NCBI RefSeq assembly: GCF_020400725.1
Contig: NZ_JAINVG010000028.1
Location: 1 to 64,000 of the forward strand
Direction of reading: 5' to 3'
DNA length: 64,000 nt
DNA from: Streptomyces sp. NK15101
Lineage (GTDB): Bacteria; Actinomycetota; Actinomycetes; Streptomycetales; Streptomycetaceae
Within the stretch, counting starts at the first letter, position 1. The number at the start of each line of letters is the position of its first letter. The notes beneath the pieces are model-generated. The model saw only the letters and a program-made list of their open reading frames with translations, did no database searches and had not been told where the DNA came from. The translations under genes and the position numbers were made by a program. Positions 35,481-44,343 of the stretch are shown here, piece by piece.

Positions 35481-36156
35481 GACGGGCATCGTGACGGACG
35501 CCTGGGGGTGGCTCACCACCGGCGCGCACTGGACGGGCGAGGGCGGCATCGGGCAGCGGCTCGCCGAGCACGTGTACGTGAGCGGGGCGGCGCTCCTCGT
35601 CGCGTCGGCGCTCGCGCTGCCGCTGGGTCTGTGGCTCGGCCACCTCGGCCGGGGCGGGGCCCTCGCCGTGAACGTGTCGAACGTGGGGCGGGCGATCCCC
35701 GTCTTCGCGGTGCTCGCGCTGTTCATGGTGTCGCCCCTGAGGAACACCGGCTACGTGCCGACCGTGGTGGCCCTGGTGCTGTTCGCGATGCCCCCGCTCC
35801 TCACCAACGCGTACGTGGGGGTGCGGGAGGTGGACCGGGCGGCGGTGCGGGCCGCCCGGGGCATGGGGATGACGGGCGGTCAGGTCTTCCTCCGGGTCGA
35901 ACTACCGCTGTCCCGGCCGGTGGTGATGACCGGGATCCGCTCGGCCGCGGTGCAGGTGGTCGCCACGGCTACGGTCGCCGCGATGGTCGGACAGGGCGGC
36001 CTGGGCCGGATCATCACGGCCGGGTTCGCCACGTACGACACCGCGCAAGTGGTCGCGGGCGCCGTGCTCGTGGCACTGCTCGCCCTCCTGGTGGAGGGCG
36101 TCCTGGTGGGCGCGGACCGCCTCATCGGACGAAACAGACGAATTGCCGAACGTTGA
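35473..36156 (+). CDS. Osmoprotectant ABC transporter permease 2
   Basis: 227 residues from GTG 35473 (VGETGIVTDAWGW); GTG 35491 is an alternative that removes the overlap. EAA loop VREVDRAAVRAARGMGMTGGQVFLRVELPLSRPVVMTGIR, then five or six helices. Second membrane subunit of the divergent osmoprotectant system, followed 5 bp later by the binding-protein gene. Confidence 0.92.
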   Translation: MGETGIVTDAWGWLTTGAHWTGEGGIGQRLAEHVYVSGAALLVASALALPLGLWLGHLGRGGALAVNVSNVGRAIPVFAVLALFMVSPLRNTGYVPTVVALVLFAMPPLLTNAYVGVREVDRAAVRAARGMGMTGGQVFLRVELPLSRPVVMTGIRSAAVQVVATATVAAMVGQGGLGRIITAGFATYDTAQVVAGAVLVALLALLVEGVLVGADRLIGRNRRIAER

Positions 36157-36161
36157 CTGGG

Positions 36162-37151
36162 ATGGGTGATCTCGTGAACAGGGTCTCGCGTATCGCGGGC
36201 GCGCTGCTGGGCACGGCGGCGCTGACCGTCGCCCTCGCGGCGTGCGGCGGCGACAGCCTGGAGGAGGGCGGGAAGAAGGAGTCCGGGAGCTCCGGCGGCG
36301 GTCAGAAGGGCTCGCTGGTGGTCGGCGCGGCCGCCTTCACGGAGGCCAAGGTCCTCGCCGAGCTGTACGCGCAGTCGCTGCGGGCCGCCGGATACTCGGT
36401 GTCCGTCACGACGGTGAAGAATCGCGAGCTGTACGAACCCTCGCTGGAGAAGGGCGAGATCGACGTCGTCCCGGAATACGCGGCGACGCTCGCGGAATTC
36501 CTCAACGCGAAGGTGAACGGCCCGAAGGCGCCCGAGGACAAGCCGGTCGCCTCGGGCGATGTGACGGCCACGGTCGACGCGCTGCGGAAGCTCGCCGAAC
36601 CGCGCGGACTGAAGGTCCTCGCGGCCGGAGGGGCCGTCGATCAGAACGCCTTCGCGGTGACCAAGGAATTCGCCGCGAAGAACAAGCTGACGACGCTTTC
36701 CGATCTCGGCCGCGCGAAGCTGAAGGTGAAGATCGCGGCCGGTGACGAATGCGCGGTGCGGCCCTTCTGCGCACCCGGTCTGAAGAAGACGTACGGGATC
36801 GACGTGGCCGGGATCGATCCCAAGGGAGTCGGCACGCCGCAGGCCAAGCAGGCGGTCCAGGACGGTGTGGACCAGCTGGTCCTGACGACCACCACCGACG
36901 CCACGATCGACGGTTACGGCCTCGTCTTCCTCACCGACGACAAGAAGCTGCAGAACGCCGACAACGTGCTGCCCGTGGTCAACGCCAAGGACGCCGGATC
37001 CCCCGAGATAGCCGCCGCGCTCGACCGCCTCACCGAGGTGCTGACCACAGCGGATCTCGCCGAACTCAACCGCAAGGTGGACGCCGAGCGGGCGAAGCCG
37101 GAGGACGTCGCCAAGGAGTATCTGGAGACGAAGGGGCTGCTCAAGAAGTAG
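36162..37151 (+). CDS. Osmoprotectant ABC transporter substrate-binding lipoprotein
   Basis: 329 residues. Signal peptide with lipobox LAAC (Cys28), then a Gly/Ser linker and an OpuAC-like domain (LVVGAAAFTEAKVLAELYAQSLRAAGYSVSVTT; EIDVVPEYAATLAEFLN; TTTTDATIDGYGLVFLTDDKKL). Binds betaine- or choline-like solutes outside the membrane and hands them to the permeases. ATG 36162; GTG 36174 also possible. Confidence 0.93.
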   Translation: MGDLVNRVSRIAGALLGTAALTVALAACGGDSLEEGGKKESGSSGGGQKGSLVVGAAAFTEAKVLAELYAQSLRAAGYSVSVTTVKNRELYEPSLEKGEIDVVPEYAATLAEFLNAKVNGPKAPEDKPVASGDVTATVDALRKLAEPRGLKVLAAGGAVDQNAFAVTKEFAAKNKLTTLSDLGRAKLKVKIAAGDECAVRPFCAPGLKKTYGIDVAGIDPKGVGTPQAKQAVQDGVDQLVLTTTTDATIDGYGLVFLTDDKKLQNADNVLPVVNAKDAGSPEIAAALDRLTEVLTTADLAELNRKVDAERAKPEDVAKEYLETKGLLKK

Positions 37152-37251
37152 GAGATGGGGGAGGGGAGTCGGCCCGAAACGGAACCGGAACCGTCGATAT
37201 CCACTTCTGGTGGCGAGAAGTGGCCAAGAGATTGCCGGGCCGACACCCCAC

Positions 37252-38298
37252 ATGACGCCTACGCACGGTAAATTTCAGGCCATGCCACGTGGACGCCACC
37301 GCCATTCCCCGCCTCTGCACAAGCTGCTGCCGCCCTCCGCGGTCGCCGGCGCCGCGGTCGTGTGCGCCGCGGCCGCCTGGCTGCCCGGCGACCCGGTGAT
37401 CGCGCGGCTGCTCGCGGCCGCGGCGGCCGCCGCCGCCGTCACCGGCGCCGTCCTCATGCGCAGTTGGGACCGGAGCGCCGGCCTCAAGGTCGCCGAGCTC
37501 GACCGGGCGCGCGCCGCCGACCAGTGGAAGGCCGAGGAGCGGACCGCCGAGCTGGAGTCCGACCTGGAGGAGTCCCGCGCGCTGCGCTCCCGCCTGGAGG
37601 CCAAACTCCGCGCCAAGCGCGTGGAGCTCGCCGGACTGCGCGGCGAGCACGCCGACCTGCTCCGCCGGTACGCCACCGCGGAGACCGAGCGGGCCAGCGC
37701 CCTGGAGGGCCGCCGCGTCCTCGCCCTGGAGACCGCAGGCACGGCCGGCACCGACGCCAAGGCGCTGCCGGCCGCCGGGTCCACGCCCACCCCGGAGGCC
37801 TTCCGCCGCGCCGCCCAGGCCCTGCGCGACCTCCCGCGCAACGCCGCCGCCCAGCAGGCCCGCCGCACGGCCGAGGCCGCCCGCGCCCGCGACCTCGCCG
37901 AGCGCGCCCGGGAGACGGAGGAACCGCAGGGGAAGCACGCGGCGGCCGCCGGAACCGAGCACATCCGTACGGCCGCCTCCACCGCCCTGCCCGCAGTGCC
38001 GGTCGCGGCCGCGGTCGTGCCGTACGCGGCCCGCAGGCCCGCCCCGCGCCCCGAGGGCGGCTTCGACTTCTTCGGTACGCAGAAGGCGGCGGCCGTCATC
38101 GAGGCCGTGCAGAACAGCGACCTCGCCGACGTCGTGGGCGAGGAGGTCCTGGCCTCCGGGACGCCGCTGCTCAAGCCGGTCGCCGCGCCCGTCGTCCCGG
38201 CACCGCCGCGGGCGATCGGCCAGGTCATCGACCTGACGGCCCACGACGAGACGGAACAACTGGACGTGGCCGAACTCCGCGGCGCGGTCAGCTCCTGA
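37252..38298 (+). CDS. Membrane-anchored coiled-coil protein of unknown function
   Basis: 348 residues. A basic N-terminus, two adjacent membrane helices (about 28-45 and 50-67), then a charged coiled coil (about 75-160: DQWKAEERTAELESDLEESRALRSRLEAKLRAKRVELAGLRGEHADLLRRYATAETERASALE) and an Ala/Pro-rich tail. Near the end, GGFDFFGTQKAAAVIEAVQNSDLADVVGEE is the most conserved-looking part. No recognised domain; topology suggests a short hairpin anchor with a cytosolic coiled coil. Start ATG 37252; ATG 37282 possible. Confidence 0.75.
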   Translation: MTPTHGKFQAMPRGRHRHSPPLHKLLPPSAVAGAAVVCAAAAWLPGDPVIARLLAAAAAAAAVTGAVLMRSWDRSAGLKVAELDRARAADQWKAEERTAELESDLEESRALRSRLEAKLRAKRVELAGLRGEHADLLRRYATAETERASALEGRRVLALETAGTAGTDAKALPAAGSTPTPEAFRRAAQALRDLPRNAAAQQARRTAEAARARDLAERARETEEPQGKHAAAAGTEHIRTAASTALPAVPVAAAVVPYAARRPAPRPEGGFDFFGTQKAAAVIEAVQNSDLADVVGEEVLASGTPLLKPVAAPVVPAPPRAIGQVIDLTAHDETEQLDVAELRGAVSS

Positions 38299-38388
38299 CG
38301 AACCCAAGCCCCACGCGGCCGCGCCCCTGCCGAGCGGCGCCCCGGCCCCGCCCCGTGCGGGCCGCGCCCGCCTGGGCGGTGCCCCTCC

Positions 38389-38625
38389 GCCACCCGCCGT
38401 GTGGGCGGTCGTCCCGCTGGGGCGGGACGGGTGGGCACACGGGACGGCTCCCATAGCGGCGCCTCCGCGTTCCGCGCCTGGACCCGCACCCAGTTGTGCG
38501 GCACACCGGTGGTGGCCGTTCAGGCGCGGGAGCCTGGGCCCGGCAAGGGGCGCCGTCCGTTGTGCCCACCCGTTCCGCCCCAGCGGAACGACTGCCCACA
38601 ACGGGGCGAGGCGGGGGTGGGCACC
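38389..38625. repeat. Interspersed palindromic element, copy 2
   Basis: Occupies most of the 359-bp gene-free gap 38299-38657. Two blocks match copy 1 (3379-3610) almost base for base: 38389-38490 and 38542-38607, including both hairpins (GTCCCGC/GCGGGAC and GTTCCGC/GCGGAAC). The central 50 bp and its inverted repeat have diverged. Same orientation and same placement, just after a rightward gene, as copy 1. Confidence 0.85.
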
Positions 38626-38657
38626 GCCCCGGCGGAGCGGCCGCCCGTGACGGGGCG

Positions 38658-39800
38658 TTACTTGTCGATGTCGCCCACGACGAAGAAGAGCGAGCCCAGG
38701 ATCGCCACCATGTCGGCGACCAGCGTCCCCGGCAGCAGCTCCACCAACGCCTGGATGTTGTTGAACGAGGCCGAGCGCAGCTTCAGCCGGTACGGGGTCT
38801 TCTCGCCCTTGGACACCAGGTAGTAGCCGTTGACGCCGAGCGGGTTCTCGGTCCAGGCGTACGTGTGCCCCTCCGGCGCCTTGAGCACCTTCGGCAGCCG
38901 CTGGTTGATCGGCCCCGGCGGCAGCTCGGCCATCCGGTCCAGGCAGGCGTCCGCCAGGTCCAGGGAGTTGTGCGTCTGGTCGAGCAGGCACTCGAACCGG
39001 GCGAGGCAGTCGCCCTCCTGCCGCACGGCGACCCGCAGGGTGCCCTGGAGCTCCCCGTACGCGAGGTACGGCTCGTCGCGGCGCAGGTCGAAGTCGACGC
39101 CCGAGGCGCGGGCGATGGGCCCGGACACCCCGTACGCGTGGACGGTCTCCGGCCTGAGGACGCCGACCCCGCGCGTACGGCCCCGGAAGATCTCGTTGCC
39201 GAGGACCAGCCGGTCGTACACGTCCATCCGCGACCGGACGTCCGCGACGGCCTGCCGCGCCCGTCCCAGCCAGCCGGCGGGCAGGTCCTCCTTGAGGCCG
39301 CCGACCCGGTTGAACATGTAGTGCATCCGGCCGCCGGAGACCTCCTCCATCACCGTCTGGAGCTCCTCGCGCTCGCGGAAGGCGTGGAAGACGGGGGTGA
39401 TCCCGCCCAGTTCGAGCGGGTACGAGCCGAGGAACATCAGGTGGTTGAGGACCCGGTTCAGCTCGGCGAGGAGCGTCCGCGTCCACACGGCCCGCTCCGG
39501 GACCTCCATGCCGAGCATCCGCTCGACGGCCATGACGACGCCGAGCTCGTTGGAGAAGGCCGACAGCCAGTCGTGGCGGTTGGCCAGCATGATGATCTGC
39601 CGGTAGTCCCGCGCCTCGAAGAGCTTCTCGGCGCCCCGGTGCATGTAGCCGATCACCGGCTCGGCGTGCCGGACGACCTCGCCGTCGAGCACGAGCCGGA
39701 GCCGGAGCACGCCGTGGGTCGAGGGATGCTGCGGTCCGATGTTCAGCACCATGTCGGTGCTCTCCGCCGCGCCGCCGATTCCGACCGTCGTCTCCGTCAT
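38658..39800 (-). CDS. nuoD2: Orphan NADH dehydrogenase subunit D paralogue (NuoD2-like)
   Basis: 380 residues, homologous along its length to the 49-kDa/NuoD subunit of complex I: MVLNIGPQHPSTHGVLRLRLVLDGE, PVIGYMHRGAEKLFE, LLAELNRVLNHLMFLGSYPLELG, GVNGYYLVSKGEKTPYRLKLRS, ending ADMVAILGSLFFVVGDIDK. His29 (QHPSTHG) and Arg55 (MHRG) are conserved. The tyrosine that binds quinone in RxDY (Tyr108 in mature mammalian protein) is Trp78 here (NRHDW). No other nuo gene is nearby. It follows a DUF185 methyltransferase gene by 4 bp. Confidence 0.9.
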   Translation of the reverse strand: MTETTVGIGGAAESTDMVLNIGPQHPSTHGVLRLRLVLDGEVVRHAEPVIGYMHRGAEKLFEARDYRQIIMLANRHDWLSAFSNELGVVMAVERMLGMEVPERAVWTRTLLAELNRVLNHLMFLGSYPLELGGITPVFHAFREREELQTVMEEVSGGRMHYMFNRVGGLKEDLPAGWLGRARQAVADVRSRMDVYDRLVLGNEIFRGRTRGVGVLRPETVHAYGVSGPIARASGVDFDLRRDEPYLAYGELQGTLRVAVRQEGDCLARFECLLDQTHNSLDLADACLDRMAELPPGPINQRLPKVLKAPEGHTYAWTENPLGVNGYYLVSKGEKTPYRLKLRSASFNNIQALVELLPGTLVADMVAILGSLFFVVGDIDK

Positions 39801-39804
39801 GCGG

Positions 39805-40833
39805 TCAGTATCCCCCGCCGCCCCGGGGCCCCGGTCCCCCGCCCGAGGGACGGACCCGGCAGCTCAGCCAGAGGAAGTCGCCGAGACCGCCGAGCGCGGT
39901 GAGCTCGGCCGCCTCGCCGGCGGCGGCGAGCGCGCGGACGTAACCGGCGGGGTCGGTCGAGGCGAGCGCGAGCGGCGGCCGCCCGCCCGACACCCCGAGC
40001 CGCCCCAGCGCCTCCCGCTGCGTGAACAGCTCGGCGGCGGGGAGCCCGCTCTCCGCCGGAAGGTCCAGGTCCCCGCACGCGTCCAGGGCCACGTGGGACG
40101 TCACGTCGCAGCTTCCGTCCGGGACCGGGGGGACCTCGCGGCCCGCGCGGAAGCCGGTCAGGGAGCCGAAGGGCGGCCGGGTCTCCCGTACGTGCCCGTA
40201 GTCCACGGCCACCGCGCGGCCCGCCGCCAGGGAGGCGACCGCCGCCGCCCAGGCCTCGTCGCGGGGCCGTCCGATCTCGGCCCGCGCGCCCGGCTCCCGC
40301 AGCGGCCACCAACGGGCCAGCCAGTCGGCGTCCGGGCCGGTGACGGGGGCGCCGAGCCGTTCGGTGCCGTCCGGCGCGACCTCCACGTACCGGACCGTGC
40401 CCGTCGCGTCCGCCTCGGCGACGTCCACCGGCACGTTGTCGAGCCACTCGTTCGCGAAGAGCAGTCCGCGCACGCCCCGCGGCACCCGGTCCGTCCACTC
40501 CACCCGGGGGTCGAGCCCGGCCGGGCGGGCGGCGCGCTCGACCGCGTACGCCCGTACCGTCAGGCCGCTGTCCGCGGTCGCCGCGAGGACGCCGGTGAGC
40601 AGCTCGCCGCGTCCCGCGCCCACGTCCACCAGGTCGACCTCGGCGGTGCCCAGCTCCTCCGCGACCTCGCCGAGCAGCCGGGCCACGGCCGCCGCGAAGA
40701 GCGGGGAGGCGTGCACCGAGGTGCGGAAGTGCCCCGCGGGGCCCTCGGGGCGCAGGTAGAAGCCTCCGGGGCCGTACAGCGCCCGCTCCGTGGCCTCCCG
40801 CCACCCCTGCCACTGACACGTCTCATCCGTCAC
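39805..40833 (-). CDS. SAM-dependent methyltransferase, DUF185 (NDUFAF7/MidA family)
   Basis: 342 residues from GTG 40833. SAM motif VDLVDVGAGRGELLTGVLA and the family hallmark LFANEWLDNVPVDV, with an N-terminal GPGGFYLRPEGPAGHFRTSVHASPLFAAAVARLL. NDUFAF7 in mitochondria dimethylates Arg85 of the NuoD homologue NDUFS2 during complex I assembly. Here it lies directly upstream (4-bp gap) of the nuoD2 gene in one operon, and the target arginine is conserved there, so nuoD2 is the likely substrate. Confidence 0.85.
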   Translation of the reverse strand: MTDETCQWQGWREATERALYGPGGFYLRPEGPAGHFRTSVHASPLFAAAVARLLGEVAEELGTAEVDLVDVGAGRGELLTGVLAATADSGLTVRAYAVERAARPAGLDPRVEWTDRVPRGVRGLLFANEWLDNVPVDVAEADATGTVRYVEVAPDGTERLGAPVTGPDADWLARWWPLREPGARAEIGRPRDEAWAAAVASLAAGRAVAVDYGHVRETRPPFGSLTGFRAGREVPPVPDGSCDVTSHVALDACGDLDLPAESGLPAAELFTQREALGRLGVSGGRPPLALASTDPAGYVRALAAAGEAAELTALGGLGDFLWLSCRVRPSGGGPGPRGGGGY

Positions 40834-40929
40834 GTGCCCCAGTCTCCACCTCGGGGAGTAGGGGTCCCGCGCCAAGGATCGCCCCCACGGTTGATCCCCG
40901 CACCTGTCCCCTTCCCTACTCTGGGTGAC

Positions 40930-42132
40930 GTGCAGCGCCTCTACGACTTCATCCGCAGACACCCGACGGGCGTCGACGGCTTCTGGGCCGTCGTCCTCCT
41001 CGGGTTCTCCCTGCTGTGGGTGGGGACGACCTACCCGACGGTGGACCACCCCGTCGCGTACGGCCTGGTCGCCGCGCTGTTCTCGCTGGTCGTGGCCCTG
41101 CGTCGGCGTGCCCCGGAGAAGATGCTGGTGCTCGCGGTCGCGCTGGGCGTCGTCCAGCTCGTCCTCGGCCTGATGCCGTTCATGGCGGACTTCGCCATGC
41201 TCGTGATCATCTTCACCGTCGCGGCGCACGACGGACCCCGCTGGGCGTCCCGGCTGGCGCTCATCGGCGGGCTCAGCGCCTCCACGCTCTCCCAGCTCAG
41301 ATGGCCCATGGAGGGGACGGGCTCCGGCGCGGCCAAGGTCTTCTTCACGATCATCATGACCGTGCCGTTCGCCCTCGCCTGGGTCCTCGGCGACTCGCTC
41401 CGCACCCGCCGCGCCTACTTCGCGCAGCTGGAGGAGCGGGCCTCCCGTCTGGAGCAGGAGCGCGAGGCCCAGGCGAAGGTCGCGGTCGCCGCCGAGCGGG
41501 CCCGGATCGCCCGCGAGCTGCACGACGTCGTCGCGCACAACGTGTCGGTGATGGTGGTCCAGGCCGACGGCGCCGCCTATGTCATGGACTCCTCCCCGGA
41601 GACCGCCAAGCAGGCCCTGGAGACGATCTCCACCACCGGCCGGCAGGCGCTCGCCGAGATGCGCAGGCTCCTCGGGATCCTGCGCACCGGTGAGCACCAG
41701 GAGGCCGGGGAGTACGTGCCCCAGCCCGACGTGCAGCAGATCGAGGACCTCGTGGAGCAGGTCCGGGGCGCCGGCCTCACCGTCGACTTCGCGATCGAGG
41801 GGAGCCCGCGCCCGCTGCCCAGCGGCGTCGAGCTCACCGCGTACCGGATCGTGCAGGAGGCCCTCACCAACACGCGCAAGCACGGCGGGCCGGACGCCGG
41901 CGCCAGCGTGCGGCTCGTCTACTTCGACGACGGCCTCGGCCTGCTCGTCGAGGACGACGGCCGGGGCGCTCCGCAGGAGATGTACGAGGACGGGGGCGCC
42001 GACGGGCGGGGCCACGGTCTGATCGGCATGCGGGAGCGGGTCGGCATGGTCGGCGGCACCCTGGACGCGGGCCCGCGTCCGGGCGGCGGTTTCCGGATCA
42101 GCGCCCTGCTTCCCCTCAAGCCCGCTCACTGA
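40930..42132 (+). CDS. Sensor histidine kinase, NarL/DesK (HPK7) type
   Basis: 400 residues, GTG 40930. Four or five membrane helices (20-150), a short coiled coil, the dimerisation/phosphoacceptor segment ERARIARELHDVVAHNVSVMVVQ (His198), N-box VQEALTNTRKHG and G-box GRGHGLIGMRERVGMVGG. No extracellular sensor domain, so it probably senses membrane or intramembrane signals. Forms a pair with the response regulator 22 bp downstream. Confidence 0.93.
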   Translation: MQRLYDFIRRHPTGVDGFWAVVLLGFSLLWVGTTYPTVDHPVAYGLVAALFSLVVALRRRAPEKMLVLAVALGVVQLVLGLMPFMADFAMLVIIFTVAAHDGPRWASRLALIGGLSASTLSQLRWPMEGTGSGAAKVFFTIIMTVPFALAWVLGDSLRTRRAYFAQLEERASRLEQEREAQAKVAVAAERARIARELHDVVAHNVSVMVVQADGAAYVMDSSPETAKQALETISTTGRQALAEMRRLLGILRTGEHQEAGEYVPQPDVQQIEDLVEQVRGAGLTVDFAIEGSPRPLPSGVELTAYRIVQEALTNTRKHGGPDAGASVRLVYFDDGLGLLVEDDGRGAPQEMYEDGGADGRGHGLIGMRERVGMVGGTLDAGPRPGGGFRISALLPLKPAH

Positions 42133-42154
42133 CGACCCCTAAGGAACTGACCTG

Positions 42155-42829
42155 ATGTCCATCCGCGTGATGCTCGTCGACGACCAGGTGCTGCTGCGGA
42201 CCGGTTTCCGCATGGTGCTCGCCGCCCAGCCGGACATGGAGGTCGTGGCGGAGGCCGGCGACGGCGTCGAGGCCCTCGAGGTGCTGCGTTCCACGGAGGT
42301 CGACGTCGTCCTGATGGACGTGCGCATGCCGAAGCTGGACGGGGTGGAGGCGACCCGGAGGATCTGCTCGCAGCCGGATGCGCCGAAGGTGCTGATCCTG
42401 ACGACGTTCGACCTCGACGAGTACGCCTTCTCGGGCCTGAAGGCGGGCGCGAGCGGCTTCATGCTGAAGGACGTGCCGCCGGCGGAGCTGCTCGGCGCGA
42501 TCCGCTCGGTGCACAGCGGTGACGCGGTGGTGGCGCCCTCGACCACGCGCCGGCTCCTCGACCGCTTCTCGCCGATGCTGCCGTCCTCGGGGAAGGAGCC
42601 GCAGCACAAGGAGCTGGAGCGGCTGACGGAGCGGGAGCGCGAGGTGATGATGCTGGTCGCGCAGGGCCTGTCGAACGGCGAGATCGCCGCCCGGCTCGTC
42701 CTCTCCGAGGCGACGGTGAAGACGCACGTGGGCCGCATCCTGACCAAGCTGGGCCTGCGCGACCGGGTCCAGGTCGTGGTCCTGGCGTACGAGACGGGTC
42801 TGGTCCGGGCGGGCGGCGGCACGATGTAG
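42155..42829 (+). CDS. LuxR/NarL family response regulator
   Basis: 224 residues. Receiver domain with Asp9-Asp10, phosphoacceptor Asp55 (VVLMDVRMP) and the conserved Lys in GFMLKDVPP; output LuxR helix-turn-helix LTEREREVMMLVAQGLSNGEIAARLVLSEATVKTHVGRILTKLGLRDRVQ. Partner of the upstream HPK7 kinase. Targets unknown. Confidence 0.95.
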   Translation: MSIRVMLVDDQVLLRTGFRMVLAAQPDMEVVAEAGDGVEALEVLRSTEVDVVLMDVRMPKLDGVEATRRICSQPDAPKVLILTTFDLDEYAFSGLKAGASGFMLKDVPPAELLGAIRSVHSGDAVVAPSTTRRLLDRFSPMLPSSGKEPQHKELERLTEREREVMMLVAQGLSNGEIAARLVLSEATVKTHVGRILTKLGLRDRVQVVVLAYETGLVRAGGGTM

Positions 42830-42876
42830 GGCGCCCGGCGCCGGGCGGGCGGCGGCGCGGTGCGGTCCTCGCGGGC

Positions 42877-43965
42877 CTACCGGAGCACCGACTCCAGGAA
42901 GTCGCTGCCGAGGCGGGCGACGACGGAGACGTCGAGCTGGTGGTGCACGTACCGGCCGCGGCGCTGGGTGATGATCAGCCCGGCCTTCTTCATGACCGCG
43001 AGGTGGCGGGAGACCTCGGGGGCGGTGATGTTGTACGCGTCGGCCAGCTCGCTCGTCGTGCTGGAGCCCCGGGCCAGGCTGCGGCAGAGCCGCATCCGCA
43101 TGGGATGGGCGACGGCCTCCAGGCGCAGTTTGACCGCCTCCACGGAGGCCCCGCCGCCGAGGTCGCGGGTGGGGATCGGGTACTGGACGACGGGCTGCCA
43201 GCCCGGGGTGTAGAGGGCGAAGAGGTGCGGCCAGCCGAAGGCCGTCGGCAGGAACGTCACCGCGGTGCCCTCGGCGCTGGTGCGGCCCTGGATCAGCTTG
43301 TCGACGACGATCCGGGAGCCCTGCTCGTCCTCCTCCAGGCTCATCGCGGGGGAGGCGTCGGCGACTGCCTCGGCGAGCCCCTTGCGGCGCATCAGCTCCG
43401 TCTTGCGGCGGGCGTCTGCGGCGAGCTGGAGCCGGACGCGGCTCCAGGTGTCCGCGAAGAAGGCCTCGTCGCAGTCCTCCAGGAGCCGCCGGATCCACGC
43501 GCGCGTGCCGGGCGGGTCGGCGAGCATCCGCTCCACGAACGCGGCCTGGCGCGGGCCGCGCGCGGCGGCCAGGTCGAGGGCGCGCCGGCGCATCCGCTCG
43601 TCGACGAGCGGTGAGGGGGCGCCGTCCGTGTAATGGCTGTTGCAGGAGATCTCCAGGGCGGAGCCCACGAACTTCTCGTCGTCCATCCGGTCGAGGTCGT
43701 CCAGCTCCTCCGCGAGGGTCTCCCGGGGCCGCGACGGCAGCAGGATGTCCGAACGGGTGTTGTTCCACATGAAGTCGGCCTCGATGAGCCGGTCCGCGAG
43801 CTCCGGCTTCAGCGCCGCCGTCGTCGTGGTGGTCCAGGCGTGCAGGCGGGGGTGGTGCGCGGGCACGGCCAGGGTGTGCAGGGCGGACCCCAGCTCGGCC
43901 AGCGGCGAGGGGCAGAAGGTGATCCGCTCGTGCGGCAGTCCGGTGATGTCGATGGTCACGCTCAC
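42877..43965 (-). CDS. ArsR-type winged-helix regulator with DUF5937
   Basis: 362 residues, GTG 43965. A long N-terminal DUF5937-like region, then a C-terminal ArsR winged helix (about 275-350: KLRLEAVAHPMRMRLCRSLARGSSTTSELADAYNITAPEVSRHLAVMKKAGLIITQRRGRYVHHQLD). Lacks metal-binding cysteines, so it is not a classic metal sensor. Two strong palindromes stand just upstream (44008-44059), likely its operators. Confidence 0.85.
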   Translation of the reverse strand: MSVTIDITGLPHERITFCPSPLAELGSALHTLAVPAHHPRLHAWTTTTTAALKPELADRLIEADFMWNNTRSDILLPSRPRETLAEELDDLDRMDDEKFVGSALEISCNSHYTDGAPSPLVDERMRRRALDLAAARGPRQAAFVERMLADPPGTRAWIRRLLEDCDEAFFADTWSRVRLQLAADARRKTELMRRKGLAEAVADASPAMSLEEDEQGSRIVVDKLIQGRTSAEGTAVTFLPTAFGWPHLFALYTPGWQPVVQYPIPTRDLGGGASVEAVKLRLEAVAHPMRMRLCRSLARGSSTTSELADAYNITAPEVSRHLAVMKKAGLIITQRRGRYVHHQLDVSVVARLGSDFLESVLR

Positions 43966-44007
43966 CCGTCCATGGTGCGGGGTGGGGCGGGGGAGCTGTC
44001 GTCCCGT

Positions 44008-44024
44008 TTGACGGGGGTCGTCAA
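44008..44024. promoter_or_regulatory. Operator-like dyad 1 before the ArsR-type gene
   Basis: TTGACGGGGGTCGTCAA: arms TTGACG/CGTCAA around GGGGT. 42 bp before the ArsR-type start codon; repeats the sequence of dyad 2, 32 bp centre to centre (three helical turns). Confidence 0.65.
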
Positions 44025-44036
44025 TCGGCGGGCCCC

Positions 44037-44059
44037 GGATTGACGGGGGCCGTCAATCC
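44037..44059. promoter_or_regulatory. Operator-like dyad 2
   Basis: Perfect 10-bp arms GGATTGACGG / CCGTCAATCC around GGG. Same TTGACGG...CCGTCAA core as dyad 1. Lies 38 bp before the divergent small gene at 44098, so one regulator could control both directions. Confidence 0.7.
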
Positions 44060-44097
44060 GGGGGCCGGAGCGCGGCGGCGCGGCGCACGGTGAGGGC

Positions 44098-44310
44098 ATG
44101 AACGCGCTGCACCAGTACCTCTTCGACGCCTGTCGCGCCGCCCGGCTCGGCGAACCGGTGCCGCCGGCCCCCGGCACCCAGGACGTCGCCGTCCTGCGGG
44201 CCGTCCACGACCGCCGCCGCTTCGAGCGGTCGGTGGCGGGCCGCGGGACCGGCGGCGGGCTGCGCCTGCGGATCCGCCGGGCCCTGCGCCGCCGCCGGCC
44301 GTCCCCCTGA
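44098..44310 (+). CDS. Small basic hypothetical protein
   Basis: 70 residues, MNALHQYLFDACRAARLGEPVPPAPGTQDVAVLRAVHDRRRF... with a strongly basic C-terminus (RLRIRRALRRRRPSP). Divergent from the ArsR-type gene across the two palindromes and probably co-regulated. No recognised domain. Coding potential is supported by the start just after the operators and by the hairpin at its stop. Confidence 0.6.
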   Translation: MNALHQYLFDACRAARLGEPVPPAPGTQDVAVLRAVHDRRRFERSVAGRGTGGGLRLRIRRALRRRRPSP

Positions 44311-44343
44311 CGCCCCCCGGGGAGCCCGGGGGCGGGGGCGTCA
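44308..44343. terminator. Bidirectional hairpin containing both stop codons
   Basis: TGACGCCCCC (44308-44317) pairs with GGGGGCGTCA (44334-44343); inner bases add further pairs. The TGA of the small gene and the TGA of the convergent aldolase-like gene form the two ends of the stem. Confidence 0.75.

Noticed and set aside
42832..42847. 16-bp perfect palindrome CGCCCGGCGCCGGGCG after the response regulator
   Set aside because: No loop is available for a good hairpin and GC-only palindromes of this kind arise easily at this base composition.
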